A stretch of DNA of 64,000 nt from the NCBI RefSeq assembly GCF_000739815.1, contig NZ_BBJJ01000006.1, positions 186,001 to 250,000 of the forward strand, read 5' to 3'. Under the pieces are notes generated by a model. It made no database searches and had not been told where the DNA came from. It saw only the letters and a list, made by a program, of their open reading frames with translations. This DNA comes from Paraburkholderia mimosarum LMG 23256 = NBRC 106338. GTDB taxonomy: Bacteria > Pseudomonadota > Gammaproteobacteria > Burkholderiales > Burkholderiaceae. Made by a program: the position numbers and the translations under genes. Shown here one piece after another: positions 56,379-64,000 of this stretch (position 1 is its first letter; each line of letters starts with the position of its first letter).

Positions 56379-57077
56379 TTACAGATGCTCGGCGAGGAAG
56401 CTCAGCGTGCGGCCGTGCGCGAGCGCGGAGGCGTGCTGGTTGTACGACGCGCGCACCGGGCAGTTGAAGCCGTGATCGGCGTTCGGATACAGATGGAACT
56501 CGGCGTTCGGGCGGCCCGCGAAGCGCTCCTTCACCTGGCCGACCGCCGAGAGCGGAATGCCGTGATCGAGTTCGGCGTAGTGGAAGAGGATCGGCTTGGT
56601 GACCTTGTCGGCGACGTCGAGCTGGTTCTGGATGCCGCCGCCGTAGTAGGACACCGCCGCATCCAGCGAGCCGCTGGCGGCCGCGAGGTAGGCGAGACGT
56701 CCGCCGAAGCAGTAGCCGATCGCAGCGACCTTGCCCGTGCACTCGGGCAGCGCGCGCAGCGCGGCTGCGGTCGCGCCGATGTCCTCGACCGCGAGGTCGA
56801 CGTTCGTCTTCTGCAGCAGCTCGATGCCGCGGTCGCGGTCCGCGCCCACGTAGCCGAGTTCGATGCGCGGGGCCGTGCGCCAGAACACATCGGGGGCGAT
56901 CGCGACGTAGCCGTCGAGCGCGTATTGCTCGACCACGTCGCGAATGTGTCCGTTCACGCCGAAGATCTCCTGGATGATGACGATGCCCGGGCCCTTGCCG
57001 CCCTTGGGCAGCGCGAGGTACGCGCCGAAGCTGTCCTTGCCGGCGGGAATGTCGATCCATCGAGTCGAAAGGCTCAT
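56379..57077 (-). CDS. Dienelactone hydrolase family protein
   Basis: A 232-residue alpha/beta-hydrolase. The triad is Cys (AIGYCFGGRLAY), Asp (YAELDHGIP) and His (PNADHGFNC); Glu in IIQEIFGVN is the usual gating residue. Such enzymes open dienelactone in chloroaromatic breakdown or act on other lactones and esters. ATG 57077 gives the usual start (MSLSTRWIDIPAGKDS). It follows nothing in an operon; the amidase gene ends the block 190 nt further on. Confidence 0.87.
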   Translation of the reverse strand: MSLSTRWIDIPAGKDSFGAYLALPKGGKGPGIVIIQEIFGVNGHIRDVVEQYALDGYVAIAPDVFWRTAPRIELGYVGADRDRGIELLQKTNVDLAVEDIGATAAALRALPECTGKVAAIGYCFGGRLAYLAAASGSLDAAVSYYGGGIQNQLDVADKVTKPILFHYAELDHGIPLSAVGQVKERFAGRPNAEFHLYPNADHGFNCPVRASYNQHASALAHGRTLSFLAEHL

Positions 57078-57629
57078 GTTGCTCTCCGTCTTATTGCGTT
57101 GATGAGTCATGCGGTGGCCATCGCGCGGCGCGGCGTGTGTTTGGCTGTGTTTGCGCGGGCGATGGCATCGCGAAATCGGGGAGCCAGTTTGCCATAGGGC
57201 CATGAACCTCTGCAGAGCGCGCGCGGGTTTGACGGCGCGCATCGACCGCCAGGAGCCAGGCGACGCTCGGCAAACTCGCTGGCGATTCAAGAGCCAGGCG
57301 CTCGATGCGGCCAAATTGCGATGCGTCGGGATCCGAAATTAATCGAATGCTTACTTGAACCGGTCCTCGCGCGATCGCGCGTGCGGCATGACGCCACGAA
57401 TGGCAAACGTTATCGCGAAGGCGAGGACTCTTCATATTGCCGCATTACGCCCCTGGTGGATTCCCGCAACGGGTGCGCGAACAACCAACAACTCCCGTCA
57501 AAAATCTCAAAAACAGCTCGCGGGAGTCGTATCGCGGGCCTTTCCAGGCATTGCATCCAAAGCGGGATGCCGTATTACACAAGGCTTTCGGTCGAAAGAT
57601 CAGGGTTCCAGACCGTTGTTGCATTACGC
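57078..57629. other. Long gap upstream of the ABC binding-protein gene
   Basis: No convincing gene in about 550 bp. Open frames such as 57321-57674 have no ribosome site or recognisable product. Base composition becomes AT-richer towards 57600. Confidence 0.35.
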
Positions 57630-57651
57630 ATATTGGTACTCGCACCAATAT
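57630..57651. promoter_or_regulatory. Perfect inverted repeat before the ABC binding-protein gene
   Basis: ATATTGGT-actcgc-ACCAATAT, perfect 8-bp arms around a 6-nt spacer, in an AT-rich patch 207-228 nt before the ATG at 57858. It could be an operator for an unlinked regulator. Confidence 0.5.
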
Positions 57652-57857
57652 CTGAAAAAAGTCCCCCAAATTAATTTGATCGCCTACACTTGCGCGCAAG
57701 TATGGATGGGGGTTCCGCCATGAGCGGGTCTTTCACCATGCTGGCCAGGTGCATCAAGGATGCATCCTGCGTGGTCGTCCGCACGGGGAGCGACACGTTC
57801 GGGGCGCGGGAGCACTGGGCGATTACGTAGCTTTTGGGTTCGAAACTGGAGACTTAC

Positions 57858-59003
57858 ATGAATATCAAGCTTCACAAGCTGTTGCCGATCAGCGCTGCGG
57901 CCATGTTGTTCGCGTCGTTCGCAACGGCAGCGAGCGCAGACGTCACGGTCAAGATTGGCCACGTCGCTCCGCTCACGGGCGGCATTGCGCACCTCGGTAA
58001 AGACAACGAAAACGGCGCACGTCTCGCAGTCGAAGAGATCAACGCGAAGGGCCTCGTGGTCGGCGGCCAGAAGGTCACGCTCGTGCTCGACGCACAAGAC
58101 GACGCGGCTGACCCGCGCACGGCCACCCAGGTCGCGCAGAAGCTCGTCGACGACAAGGTCGTCGCCGTCGTCGGCCACCTGAACTCGGGCACCTCGATCC
58201 CGGCTTCGAAGATCTACAGCGATGCGGGCATCGTGCAGATCTCGCCGTCGGCCACGAACCCGGCCTACACGCAACAAGGCTTCAAGACGACCTACCGTGT
58301 CGTGGCGACCGACGCCCAGCAGGGTCCGGCGCTCGCGAACTACGCAGCGAAGAACCTGAAGGTGAAGACCGTGGCCGTGGTCGACGATTCGACGGCTTAT
58401 GGTCAGGGTCTCGCGAACGAATTCGAGAAGACCGCCAAGGCGCTCGGCATGACCGTGGTGTCGCATGACGCGACCAACGACAAGGCCGTGGACTTCCGCG
58501 CCATTCTCACGAAGATCAAGGGCGAAAACCCCGACGCGATCATGTACGGCGGCATGGACGCCACCGGCGGCCCGTTCGCGAAGCAAGCCAAGCAGCTTGG
58601 CCTGCGCGCGAAGGTGCTCGCGGGTGACGGCGTCTGTACCGACAAGCTGGCCGACCTGGCCGGCGACGCGACCGACAACGTCGTGTGCTCGGAAGCCGGC
58701 ATGGCGCTCGAGAAGATGCCGGGCGGCAAGGATTTCCAGGCCAAGTTCGAGAAGCGCTTCGGCCAGCCGATCCAGATCTACGCACCGTTCACGTATGACG
58801 CCGTGTACATCATCGTCGACGCGATGAAGCGTGCGAACTCGACGGATACGGCCAAGATCCTCGCCGAAATGCCGAGCACGGACTACAAGGGCGTGATCGG
58901 TGAGACGACCTTCGATTCGAAGGGCGACCTCAAGCACGGCGTGATCTCGCTGTACAACTACAAGGCGGGCAAGAAGTCGCTGCTCGACGTCGTGAAGATG
59001 TAA
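57858..59003 (+). CDS. Branched-chain amino-acid ABC transporter binding protein
   Basis: A 381-residue periplasmic binding protein of the Leu/Ile/Val type. The signal peptide is MNIKLHKLLPISAAAMLFAS with cleavage near ASADV. The mature part has the family start VTVKIGHVAPLTGGIAHLGKDNENGARLAVEEIN, GHLNSGTSIPASKIY and DGVCTDKLADL. GGAG lies 7 nt before the ATG. The transporter's permease and ATPase genes are not adjacent, so it must use one encoded elsewhere. It has strong C-ending codon use, as for a highly expressed gene, and its own terminator. Confidence 0.9.
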   Translation: MNIKLHKLLPISAAAMLFASFATAASADVTVKIGHVAPLTGGIAHLGKDNENGARLAVEEINAKGLVVGGQKVTLVLDAQDDAADPRTATQVAQKLVDDKVVAVVGHLNSGTSIPASKIYSDAGIVQISPSATNPAYTQQGFKTTYRVVATDAQQGPALANYAAKNLKVKTVAVVDDSTAYGQGLANEFEKTAKALGMTVVSHDATNDKAVDFRAILTKIKGENPDAIMYGGMDATGGPFAKQAKQLGLRAKVLAGDGVCTDKLADLAGDATDNVVCSEAGMALEKMPGGKDFQAKFEKRFGQPIQIYAPFTYDAVYIIVDAMKRANSTDTAKILAEMPSTDYKGVIGETTFDSKGDLKHGVISLYNYKAGKKSLLDVVKM

Positions 59004-59035
59004 TTCGCCTCTGGCGATATCGCTTGCGCGATTGG

Positions 59036-59070
59036 AAAAGCCCGCGGGTTTTCGGACCCGCGGGCTTTTT
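59036..59070 (+). terminator. Terminator of the binding-protein gene
   Basis: AAAAGCCCGCGGGT / ACCCGCGGGCTTTTT perfect stem with a 6-nt loop, 32 nt after the stop. It may also serve the facing gene. Confidence 0.93.
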
Positions 59071-59102
59071 GTTTATTGCCTCGGGCAACACGCGTTCGCG
59101 GA

Positions 59103-60371
59103 CTAGATCCGCAGCCGCCGCAGCACCTTCGGCCCCGCAAACGCCACGAGCGCCGCGCACAGCGCCACGACGGCGAGCCCAATCGTGAGATTCGTCACCT
59201 GCGTAATGCCGCCGATCACCACCGGCCCGAACAGCAAGCCGAAATAAGCGAGGCCCGCGACGTGCGCGAGGCCTTCGGCCGCGTGGATGCCCTTCACGCG
59301 CGCAGCGGCCGCGAACAGCACCGGCATCATGTTGGCGAGGCCGAGGCCCATCAGGGTGAAGCCCACGAGCGCCGTGAACGAGTAAGGGAGCACCAGCGCG
59401 CCGATCATGCCCGCGCACGCGAGCGAGGCGCTCGCCATCACGAGCTGGGGCGCGCCAAAGCGCGCGCGCACCGCGTCGCCGGCAAAGCGCGCCGCGGCCA
59501 TGCCGCCCGAGAACGCCGCGTAGGCCGCGCTGGCGAGTGCGGGCGTGGAGAGCACGACGTCGCGCATATAGACCGTGGCCCAGTCGTACATCGCGCCTTC
59601 GGCGATCAGCGCAATGAGCGCGATGGCGCCGAGCGCCCACAGCGCCGGGGTGCGCCAGCGGTTGCCGGTTTTCGCGTGCTCGCCATGCGTCGCGTGCGGC
59701 ACGTGCGGCAGCACGGCGGGGCACGAAAGGAAGAGCACGAGTGCCGACAGCGCCGCGGCGAGAAAGAGGTGCAGCGCGGGCGCCATGCCGCGCGCGAGCA
59801 GCACGCCGCCAATCGCCGCCCCCGCCATGCCGCCCAGACTGAACATGCCATGCAGCCCCGACATGATGGGCTTCGCCACCGCTTCCTCGACGGCGCTCGC
59901 CTCCGCGTTCATGGCGACGTCGAGCGTCGCCATGCCCATGCCGAACACGGCGAGCACGACGAGCAGCATCCAGTAATAGGGCACGGCGAGAATCAGCGCG
60001 CCGGACACGCACATGGTGAGGCCGCCGGTGAGGCAGGCGCGGCGCGAGCCCGCGCGCGCGATCCAGCCGCCGAGGGTCGTCATCGCGGCGATCGAGCCGC
60101 CCGCCACGGCGAACAGCGCGTACGAGAGCAGCGCCGGGCTCAGATGGAACTTGTCGCGCACGGTCGGCACGTGCACGCCCCACGACGCGTACATCATGCC
60201 GGCGATGAAAAAGAGCGCCATCGTCGCGATGCGCGCGCGGTTGCGCCTGCCGGCGGGCAGCGCCCGGTGATGAGCGGTGGGGCCGGCGACGGCGAGGGCG
60301 GGATCGGTTGGTCGGTCGGACACGGGAATTCCGGGCAGAGGCGTTGAGCGAAACGGAGACTCAAGTGGCAC
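59103..60371 (-). CDS. MFS transporter
   Basis: A 422-residue inner-membrane carrier with about 12 helices. After a 45-residue polar N-terminus, the first helix is IATMALFFIAGMMYASWGVHVPTVRDKFHLSP, typical of the YbjJ/fucose-permease-like group, with MATLDVAMNAEAS in helix 4 and GLHGMFSLGGMAGAAIGG in helix 5. Start is GTG 60371 with AGGAGG 12 nt upstream, a rather long spacing; a GTG at 60320 is possible. Substrate unknown. Confidence 0.83.
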   Translation of the reverse strand: MPLESPFRSTPLPGIPVSDRPTDPALAVAGPTAHHRALPAGRRNRARIATMALFFIAGMMYASWGVHVPTVRDKFHLSPALLSYALFAVAGGSIAAMTTLGGWIARAGSRRACLTGGLTMCVSGALILAVPYYWMLLVVLAVFGMGMATLDVAMNAEASAVEEAVAKPIMSGLHGMFSLGGMAGAAIGGVLLARGMAPALHLFLAAALSALVLFLSCPAVLPHVPHATHGEHAKTGNRWRTPALWALGAIALIALIAEGAMYDWATVYMRDVVLSTPALASAAYAAFSGGMAAARFAGDAVRARFGAPQLVMASASLACAGMIGALVLPYSFTALVGFTLMGLGLANMMPVLFAAAARVKGIHAAEGLAHVAGLAYFGLLFGPVVIGGITQVTNLTIGLAVVALCAALVAFAGPKVLRRLRI

Positions 60372-60512
60372 CAGAAACGGAAGCCTCCTGAAAGGAGTCG
60401 ATTCTAGCGAAGGCGCGCAACGGCTGCCGGGCGCGCTCGCGCTGTTCTACTATCCAGGAGCGGTGTGCCGCGCCGCTGTCCCTTGCCCACAGCACCGTTG
60501 GAGGACGTGCCC

Positions 60513-61193
60513 TTGAAAATCCCCGCTCACGCACCCTTGCATTTGATGCACCAGACGGCCGTCGGCGCGCTCGCCACGCACTCCCGCGAGCCGCGCGGGT
60601 TTCCGTATCCGACGCTGCTGCCGTTCGCGCCCGACGCGCGGCACCGCCCGGTAATACTCGTGAGCCGGCTTGCCGAGCACACGCGCAACCTGCTCGACGA
60701 TCCGCGCGCCGGTTTTCTCGTCGCGCACTCAGCCGACGCCGACGTGCTCAACGCGCCGCGCGCCACGCTGCTCGGCCGCTTCGAACCGGTCGCTGCCGCC
60801 GCCGATGGCGAAGCGAGCGTGGCACTGGCGCGCCGCTACCTGCGCTATCACCCCGATGCCGAACGTTATCTCGCGCTCGGCGACTTCACGTTCTGGATCA
60901 TGCAGGTCGAGCGGCTGCGCTATATCGGCGGTTTTGGCGCGATGGGCTGGATGGACGGCGCCGATCTCGACACGCTGGAACCGCTCGCCGCCGACGATGA
61001 AACCACGCTGATCCGCTTTTTCGAGACACATTCGCAGCGGCGCGCCGGACTCGATCTTGCCGGCGTGGATCGCTACGGCGCCGATCTCGTGATCGATGGC
61101 GCCTGCACCCGCTTCGTGTTCGAAGCGCCGCAGCCGGATTTGCCATCCTTGCATGCGGTGCTAGCGGACTGCATCGAGCGACATTCGTCGTGA
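60513..61193 (+). CDS. HugZ-like pyridoxamine 5'-phosphate oxidase-fold protein
   Basis: A 226-residue protein with a split-barrel flavin-reductase-like domain (ALATHSREPRGFPYPTLLPFA ... VILVSRLAEHTRNLLDDPRAGFLV) followed by a DUF2470-like C-terminal domain (ETTLIRFFETH ... GADLVIDGACTRFVFE). HugZ proteins bind and degrade heme; whether this one does is inferred. The start is chosen at TTG 60513, since GGAGG (60500-60504) is 8 nt upstream; GTG 60507 is only 2 nt from it. Monocistronic. Confidence 0.78.
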   Translation: MKIPAHAPLHLMHQTAVGALATHSREPRGFPYPTLLPFAPDARHRPVILVSRLAEHTRNLLDDPRAGFLVAHSADADVLNAPRATLLGRFEPVAAAADGEASVALARRYLRYHPDAERYLALGDFTFWIMQVERLRYIGGFGAMGWMDGADLDTLEPLAADDETTLIRFFETHSQRRAGLDLAGVDRYGADLVIDGACTRFVFEAPQPDLPSLHAVLADCIERHSS

Positions 61194-61306
61194 CGAGGTT
61201 TTCCGCGCATGCGGCCGCTAATAGCCCATCGATATAGCGGATTGCCTCTCGCGACTTGCCAATGGTATGGCCCTTCGCCGTCGATGGGCCGCAAGTTGTC
61301 ATGCGA

Positions 61307-61327
61307 TGAAATGTTTGACGCATTTCA
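61307..61327. promoter_or_regulatory. TGAAATG-N7-CATTTCA inverted repeat
   Basis: Perfect 7-bp arms in the AT-rich gap before the H-NS-like gene, 280 nt from its ATG. The whole gap 61194-61606 is clearly AT-richer than the window average and holds no gene. Confidence 0.4.
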
Positions 61328-61606
61328 AGACATTTAATTTTCATCCGTTGCTAATTATGAGATGTGGATTTTTCTGTTAAAAGCAAGATTTAGTAAAAAT
61401 CCTGATTTGCACGAAATGACAAAGAGTTAGACCCTAGTGGGAAGGACGGTGGAATCGATATCACGTTAAGGTCATTTTTATTGTCCGTGTACTTCCGGGC
61501 ATTCGATTCTGTGTTAATCTCGCCACCGATTTCCGAGGCACGCATCTCTCAATGGGCATACTGGCATGAGATCAGTAGCCATTATGATCAAACCACAAGG
61601 GCACCT

Positions 61607-61915
61607 ATGTCTTCCTACAAGGAACTCCTCGCTCAGCGAGAAAAGCTGGAAAAGCAGATTGAAGAGGCGAAGGCTCGCGAATATGCCGAGGTCCTCGACG
61701 AAATCAAGCAAAAAATGGCCGACTACGGCATTACCCTGGCAGAACTCGGCGGCGGCCGCGCTAACGCGAAGGCCGCAAAAGCCGCCAGCCGCTCACGCGC
61801 GAGCGTCGCGCCAAAATACCGCGATCCGGAAAGCGGAAGCACCTGGTCGGGCCGCGGCAAGCCGCCGCGCTGGATCGCTGGCCAGGATCGCGATCGTTTT
61901 CTGATCCAGAAGTAA
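61607..61915 (+). CDS. H-NS-like nucleoid protein
   Basis: A 102-residue DNA-binding protein of the H-NS/BprA group common in Burkholderia. The N-terminal coiled coil (YKELLAQREKLEKQIEEAKAREYAEVLDEIKQKMADYGIT) drives dimerisation; the C-terminus has the AT-hook-like binding motif YRDPESGSTWSGRGKPPRWI. A Lys/Ala/Arg-rich linker joins them. AAGGG precedes the ATG. The AT-rich upstream gap suggests autoregulation. Such proteins silence horizontally acquired AT-rich DNA. Confidence 0.92.
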   Translation: MSSYKELLAQREKLEKQIEEAKAREYAEVLDEIKQKMADYGITLAELGGGRANAKAAKAASRSRASVAPKYRDPESGSTWSGRGKPPRWIAGQDRDRFLIQK

Positions 61916-62007
61916 ATCGGCTCGCCGGCGGCGCGCACGAACGCGCCATGCATCGAGCCGATGCAGGAGTGGGGTCAGGCGGGGAATCGTCTGATCCGCT
62001 AAACGAG

Positions 62008-62040
62008 AAGCCGCGCAGTCGACCGACGCGCGGCTTTTTG
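62008..62040 (+). terminator. Terminator of the H-NS-like gene
   Basis: AAGCCGCGC / GCGCGGCTT with an inner GTCG/CGAC pairing, followed by TTTTT, 92 nt after the stop. Confidence 0.85.
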
Positions 62041-62207
62041 ATTTTCTGATCGCGGCAGGCGGATCGAACCGGATCCGGGACAGGAATGCGAATGCTTCGC
62101 GTTATTGTAGGCGTCTGATTTAAAAGAGATTTTTAGGGATATCCATAAAATCGACGCACAGGGGGACTACAATTGCGGTTATTCCCTAATTTTGCCGGTT
62201 GCTGTGC

Positions 62208-63389
62208 ATGACTTCCTCCTCCGCTCCACCGTTATCAGATAAACACGACGTCGCGCGCCGCACTACGTGGGTCAGCGTTGCTGTCAATTGTGTTCTGGTG
62301 GTGCTGCAAATCGTGGTCGGCGTGGTGGCGCATTCGCAGGCGTTGATCGCCGACGGCGTCCATACCCTGGCCGATATCGTCTCCGATTTCGTCGTGCTGC
62401 TGGCCAACCGGCATAGCGGCGCCAAGCCGGACGCCGATCACAACTACGGCCACAGCCGTTATGAGACAGTCGCCTCGCTCTTCCTCGGCGCATTGTTGAT
62501 TGCGGTGGGCGTCGGCATGCTGGTGCGCGCCGGCACGCGCATCATGAATCTCGGTGATATTCCGCCGCTGCACGCGAGCGCGCTGATCGTCGCGCTGCTC
62601 GTGCTGGTTCTGAAGGAAGGCCTCTTTCGCTACATGCTGCGCGAGGCGCAGCGCGTGCGCTCCGCCATGCTGATCGCCAATGCGTGGCACGCGCGATCGG
62701 ACGCGGCGTCGTCGCTCGTGGTGGCGATCGGTATCGTCGGCAGCCTCGCGGGCGTGCGGCTGCTCGATCCGATCGCGGCGGCCATCGTCGGCTTCATGGT
62801 CGCGCGCATGGGCTGGGTGTTCGGCTGGGACGCGTTGCAGGACCTCTCCGACCGCGCGCTGGACGAGGCCGCCGCAGCCGACCTGCGCGCGCTCCTCGTC
62901 GAAACGCCGGGCGTGCTCGACGTGCACGAGATGCGCACGCGCAAGACCGGCGACCTCGCGCTCGTGGATGCGCACATCCTCGTCGATCCGCTGATTTCGG
63001 TTTCGGAAGGTCACTACATCGCCGAGACGGCGCGCGCGCGCCTGCTCACCGATTCACGCGTGCTCGACGCGCTCATTCACGTGGATCCCGAAGACGATAT
63101 GCACGTGCGGTCGGTGGCCAACCTGCCGCCGCGCGAGGACGTGGCGGCGCATCTGCGTGAGGCGCTGGCGGAGCACGACGTCCATGTGGAAGGCGTGACG
63201 CTGCACTACCTGAGCACGGGGCTGGAGATTCAGGTGGTGCTGGCCGCCGCGGACGACGCACGCCGCATCGCCCTGGTGGATCTCGAAGCACTGCGCGCGC
63301 GCCTCGGCGCGAGCAAGCTCGACGTGATGCAGTCGCTCGATGCGCAAGGCGCGCTCGCAACGCACGACAAGCCGCGCGCCCCGGACTGA
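62208..63389 (+). CDS. Cation diffusion facilitator
   Basis: A 393-residue metal efflux protein with six helices and a long C-terminal domain. Metal sites in the membrane are His-x3-Asp type: ADGVHTLADIVSDF in helix 2 and ANAWHARSDAAS in helix 5. The cytosolic ferredoxin-like domain follows (VLDVHEMRTRKTGDLALVDAHILVD), with an added C-terminal repeat domain (VAAHLREALAEHDVHVEGVTLHYL). Zinc, cobalt or manganese is the likely substrate. ATG 62208 is used; a TTG 9 nt earlier is possible. Confidence 0.88.
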   Translation: MTSSSAPPLSDKHDVARRTTWVSVAVNCVLVVLQIVVGVVAHSQALIADGVHTLADIVSDFVVLLANRHSGAKPDADHNYGHSRYETVASLFLGALLIAVGVGMLVRAGTRIMNLGDIPPLHASALIVALLVLVLKEGLFRYMLREAQRVRSAMLIANAWHARSDAASSLVVAIGIVGSLAGVRLLDPIAAAIVGFMVARMGWVFGWDALQDLSDRALDEAAAADLRALLVETPGVLDVHEMRTRKTGDLALVDAHILVDPLISVSEGHYIAETARARLLTDSRVLDALIHVDPEDDMHVRSVANLPPREDVAAHLREALAEHDVHVEGVTLHYLSTGLEIQVVLAAADDARRIALVDLEALRARLGASKLDVMQSLDAQGALATHDKPRAPD

Positions 63390-63455
63390 GCCGCGTCGCA
63401 CGGCGCGCAGGCGAGCGGCGCGGCGAAGACGCCGCTGCGCCTACGCTGGCCTGGA

Positions 63456-63926
63456 TCAGAGCGGCAACTGCGTATCGAACTTGATTTCCCGCAGCACGAC
63501 GCTCGTGCGCACTTGCGCCACGGCGGGAATGCGGAAGATGCGCTCGTGCAGAAAGGTGTCGTAGGCCTTGATATCGGGCGCGACGATTTTGAGGATGTAG
63601 TCCGATTCGCCCGTGGTGCTGTAACACTCGGTGACTTCGGGGCAGGTGGCGATCTCGCGCTCGAAGGCTTCGACGCCACCTTCAGTATGTCGCGTGAGAT
63701 GGATATGCGCGAGCGCGCAGACGTGCAGGCCAAGCTTTTCGCGATCGAGCAGCGCCGTGTAGCGCTGGATCACGCCCGACTGTTCCATGTCCTTGATGCG
63801 GCGCCAGCACGGTGTGCTGGACAGACCGACCTGGTCGGAGATTTCCTGCACGGAACGGCGCGCGTCGAGCTGCAGCAGGCGCAGGATCTTCTGAGAGAAC
63901 GTATCGAGTGTCAACTGCGCCTCCAT
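63456..63926 (-). CDS. Lrp/AsnC-family regulator
   Basis: A 156-residue regulator with an N-terminal HTH (ILRLLQLDARRSVQEISDQVGLSSTPCWRRIKDME) and a C-terminal RAM ligand domain (HVCALAHIHLT ... YDTFLHERIFRIPAVAQVRTSVVL). These proteins sense amino acids and control related transport or catabolic genes. ATG 63926 is used; the extension to 63986 is not family-like. It converges on the cation exporter gene. Confidence 0.9.
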   Translation of the reverse strand: MEAQLTLDTFSQKILRLLQLDARRSVQEISDQVGLSSTPCWRRIKDMEQSGVIQRYTALLDREKLGLHVCALAHIHLTRHTEGGVEAFEREIATCPEVTECYSTTGESDYILKIVAPDIKAYDTFLHERIFRIPAVAQVRTSVVLREIKFDTQLPL

Positions 63927-64000
63927 TGCGTCGCTGTATCCCTGAATGGTAGAGGTCAGGAGAACAGAACGCAATGTAAAGCGCAACCGATGAGGGAGAT

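Noticed and set aside
57724-57834. Short frame starting ATGAGCGGG just before the ABC binding-protein gene
   Set aside because: 36 codons, no ribosome site, no recognisable product.

Overview
The window reads as a piece of the main chromosome of a member of the Burkholderiaceae (Burkholderia, Paraburkholderia or Caballeronia). The DNA is GC-rich with strong G/C third-position bias. The gene neighbourhoods dksA / hslV-hslU, argB / HAD nucleotidase / slmA, and lpxL-type acyltransferase / dapF / DUF484 / xerC beside a divergent metK are housekeeping blocks known from that family. A DUF4148 secreted protein, a short H-NS-like protein and an OFA-type MFS carrier with a tiny partner protein fit the same group. 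Genus and species cannot be fixed from the sequence alone. I saw no tRNA, rRNA, insertion sequence, prophage or CRISPR array.

Layout. 1-4.4 kb: 5' part of metX, an HdeD-like membrane protein, then argB, a pyrimidine 5'-nucleotidase-type HAD protein and slmA as one minus-strand run, followed by a Cys-rich zinc-ribbon protein. 4.7-7.7 kb: a RegB/RegA-type redox two-component system behind a perfect FNR-type box, then a StbD/StbE toxin-antitoxin pair with its own inverted-repeat operator. 7.9-12.4 kb: hslVU (with a plausible heat-shock promoter), dksA and a CobW-type metallochaperone with a His-rich insert. 12.6-19 kb: rlmI, xerC, DUF484, dapF and an LpxL/HtrB-type acyltransferase on the minus strand, and metK on the plus strand behind a leader rich in hairpins.

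19-36.4 kb: accessory metabolism and efflux. This part holds a phytanoyl-CoA dioxygenase-like protein, an aldo/keto reductase, a YnfM-type MFS carrier, a complete RND efflux operon (permease, adaptor, outer-membrane factor), an SrkA-type kinase, a DUF3857/transglutaminase protein, and an oxalate/formate-type carrier with a 42-residue partner. 36.5-44 kb: an operon of seven genes resembling form II CO dehydrogenase/molybdenum hydroxylase (coxS-coxL-coxM-coxD-coxE-coxG-xdhC order), which supplies the three enzyme subunits and the maturation factors. 44.4-52.7 kb: an amino-acid permease, a NarX/NarL-type two-component pair, ferredoxin-NADP reductase, a LysE exporter, an endonuclease/phosphatase-fold protein, a Pro-rich lipoprotein and the DUF4148 protein.

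52.9-64 kb: an LhgO-like oxidoreductase, a Tat-exported HiPIP, an amidase, a dienelactone hydrolase, a branched-chain amino-acid binding protein, an MFS carrier, a HugZ-like protein, the H-NS-like protein, a cation diffusion facilitator and an Lrp/AsnC regulator.

The most interesting non-coding signals are a recurrent GGGACCRGA element about 46-55 nt before several start codons, the metK leader, an FNR-type box before the RegB homologue, a GTTA-N5-TAAC palindrome before the CobW gene, and several perfect inverted repeats in promoter regions.
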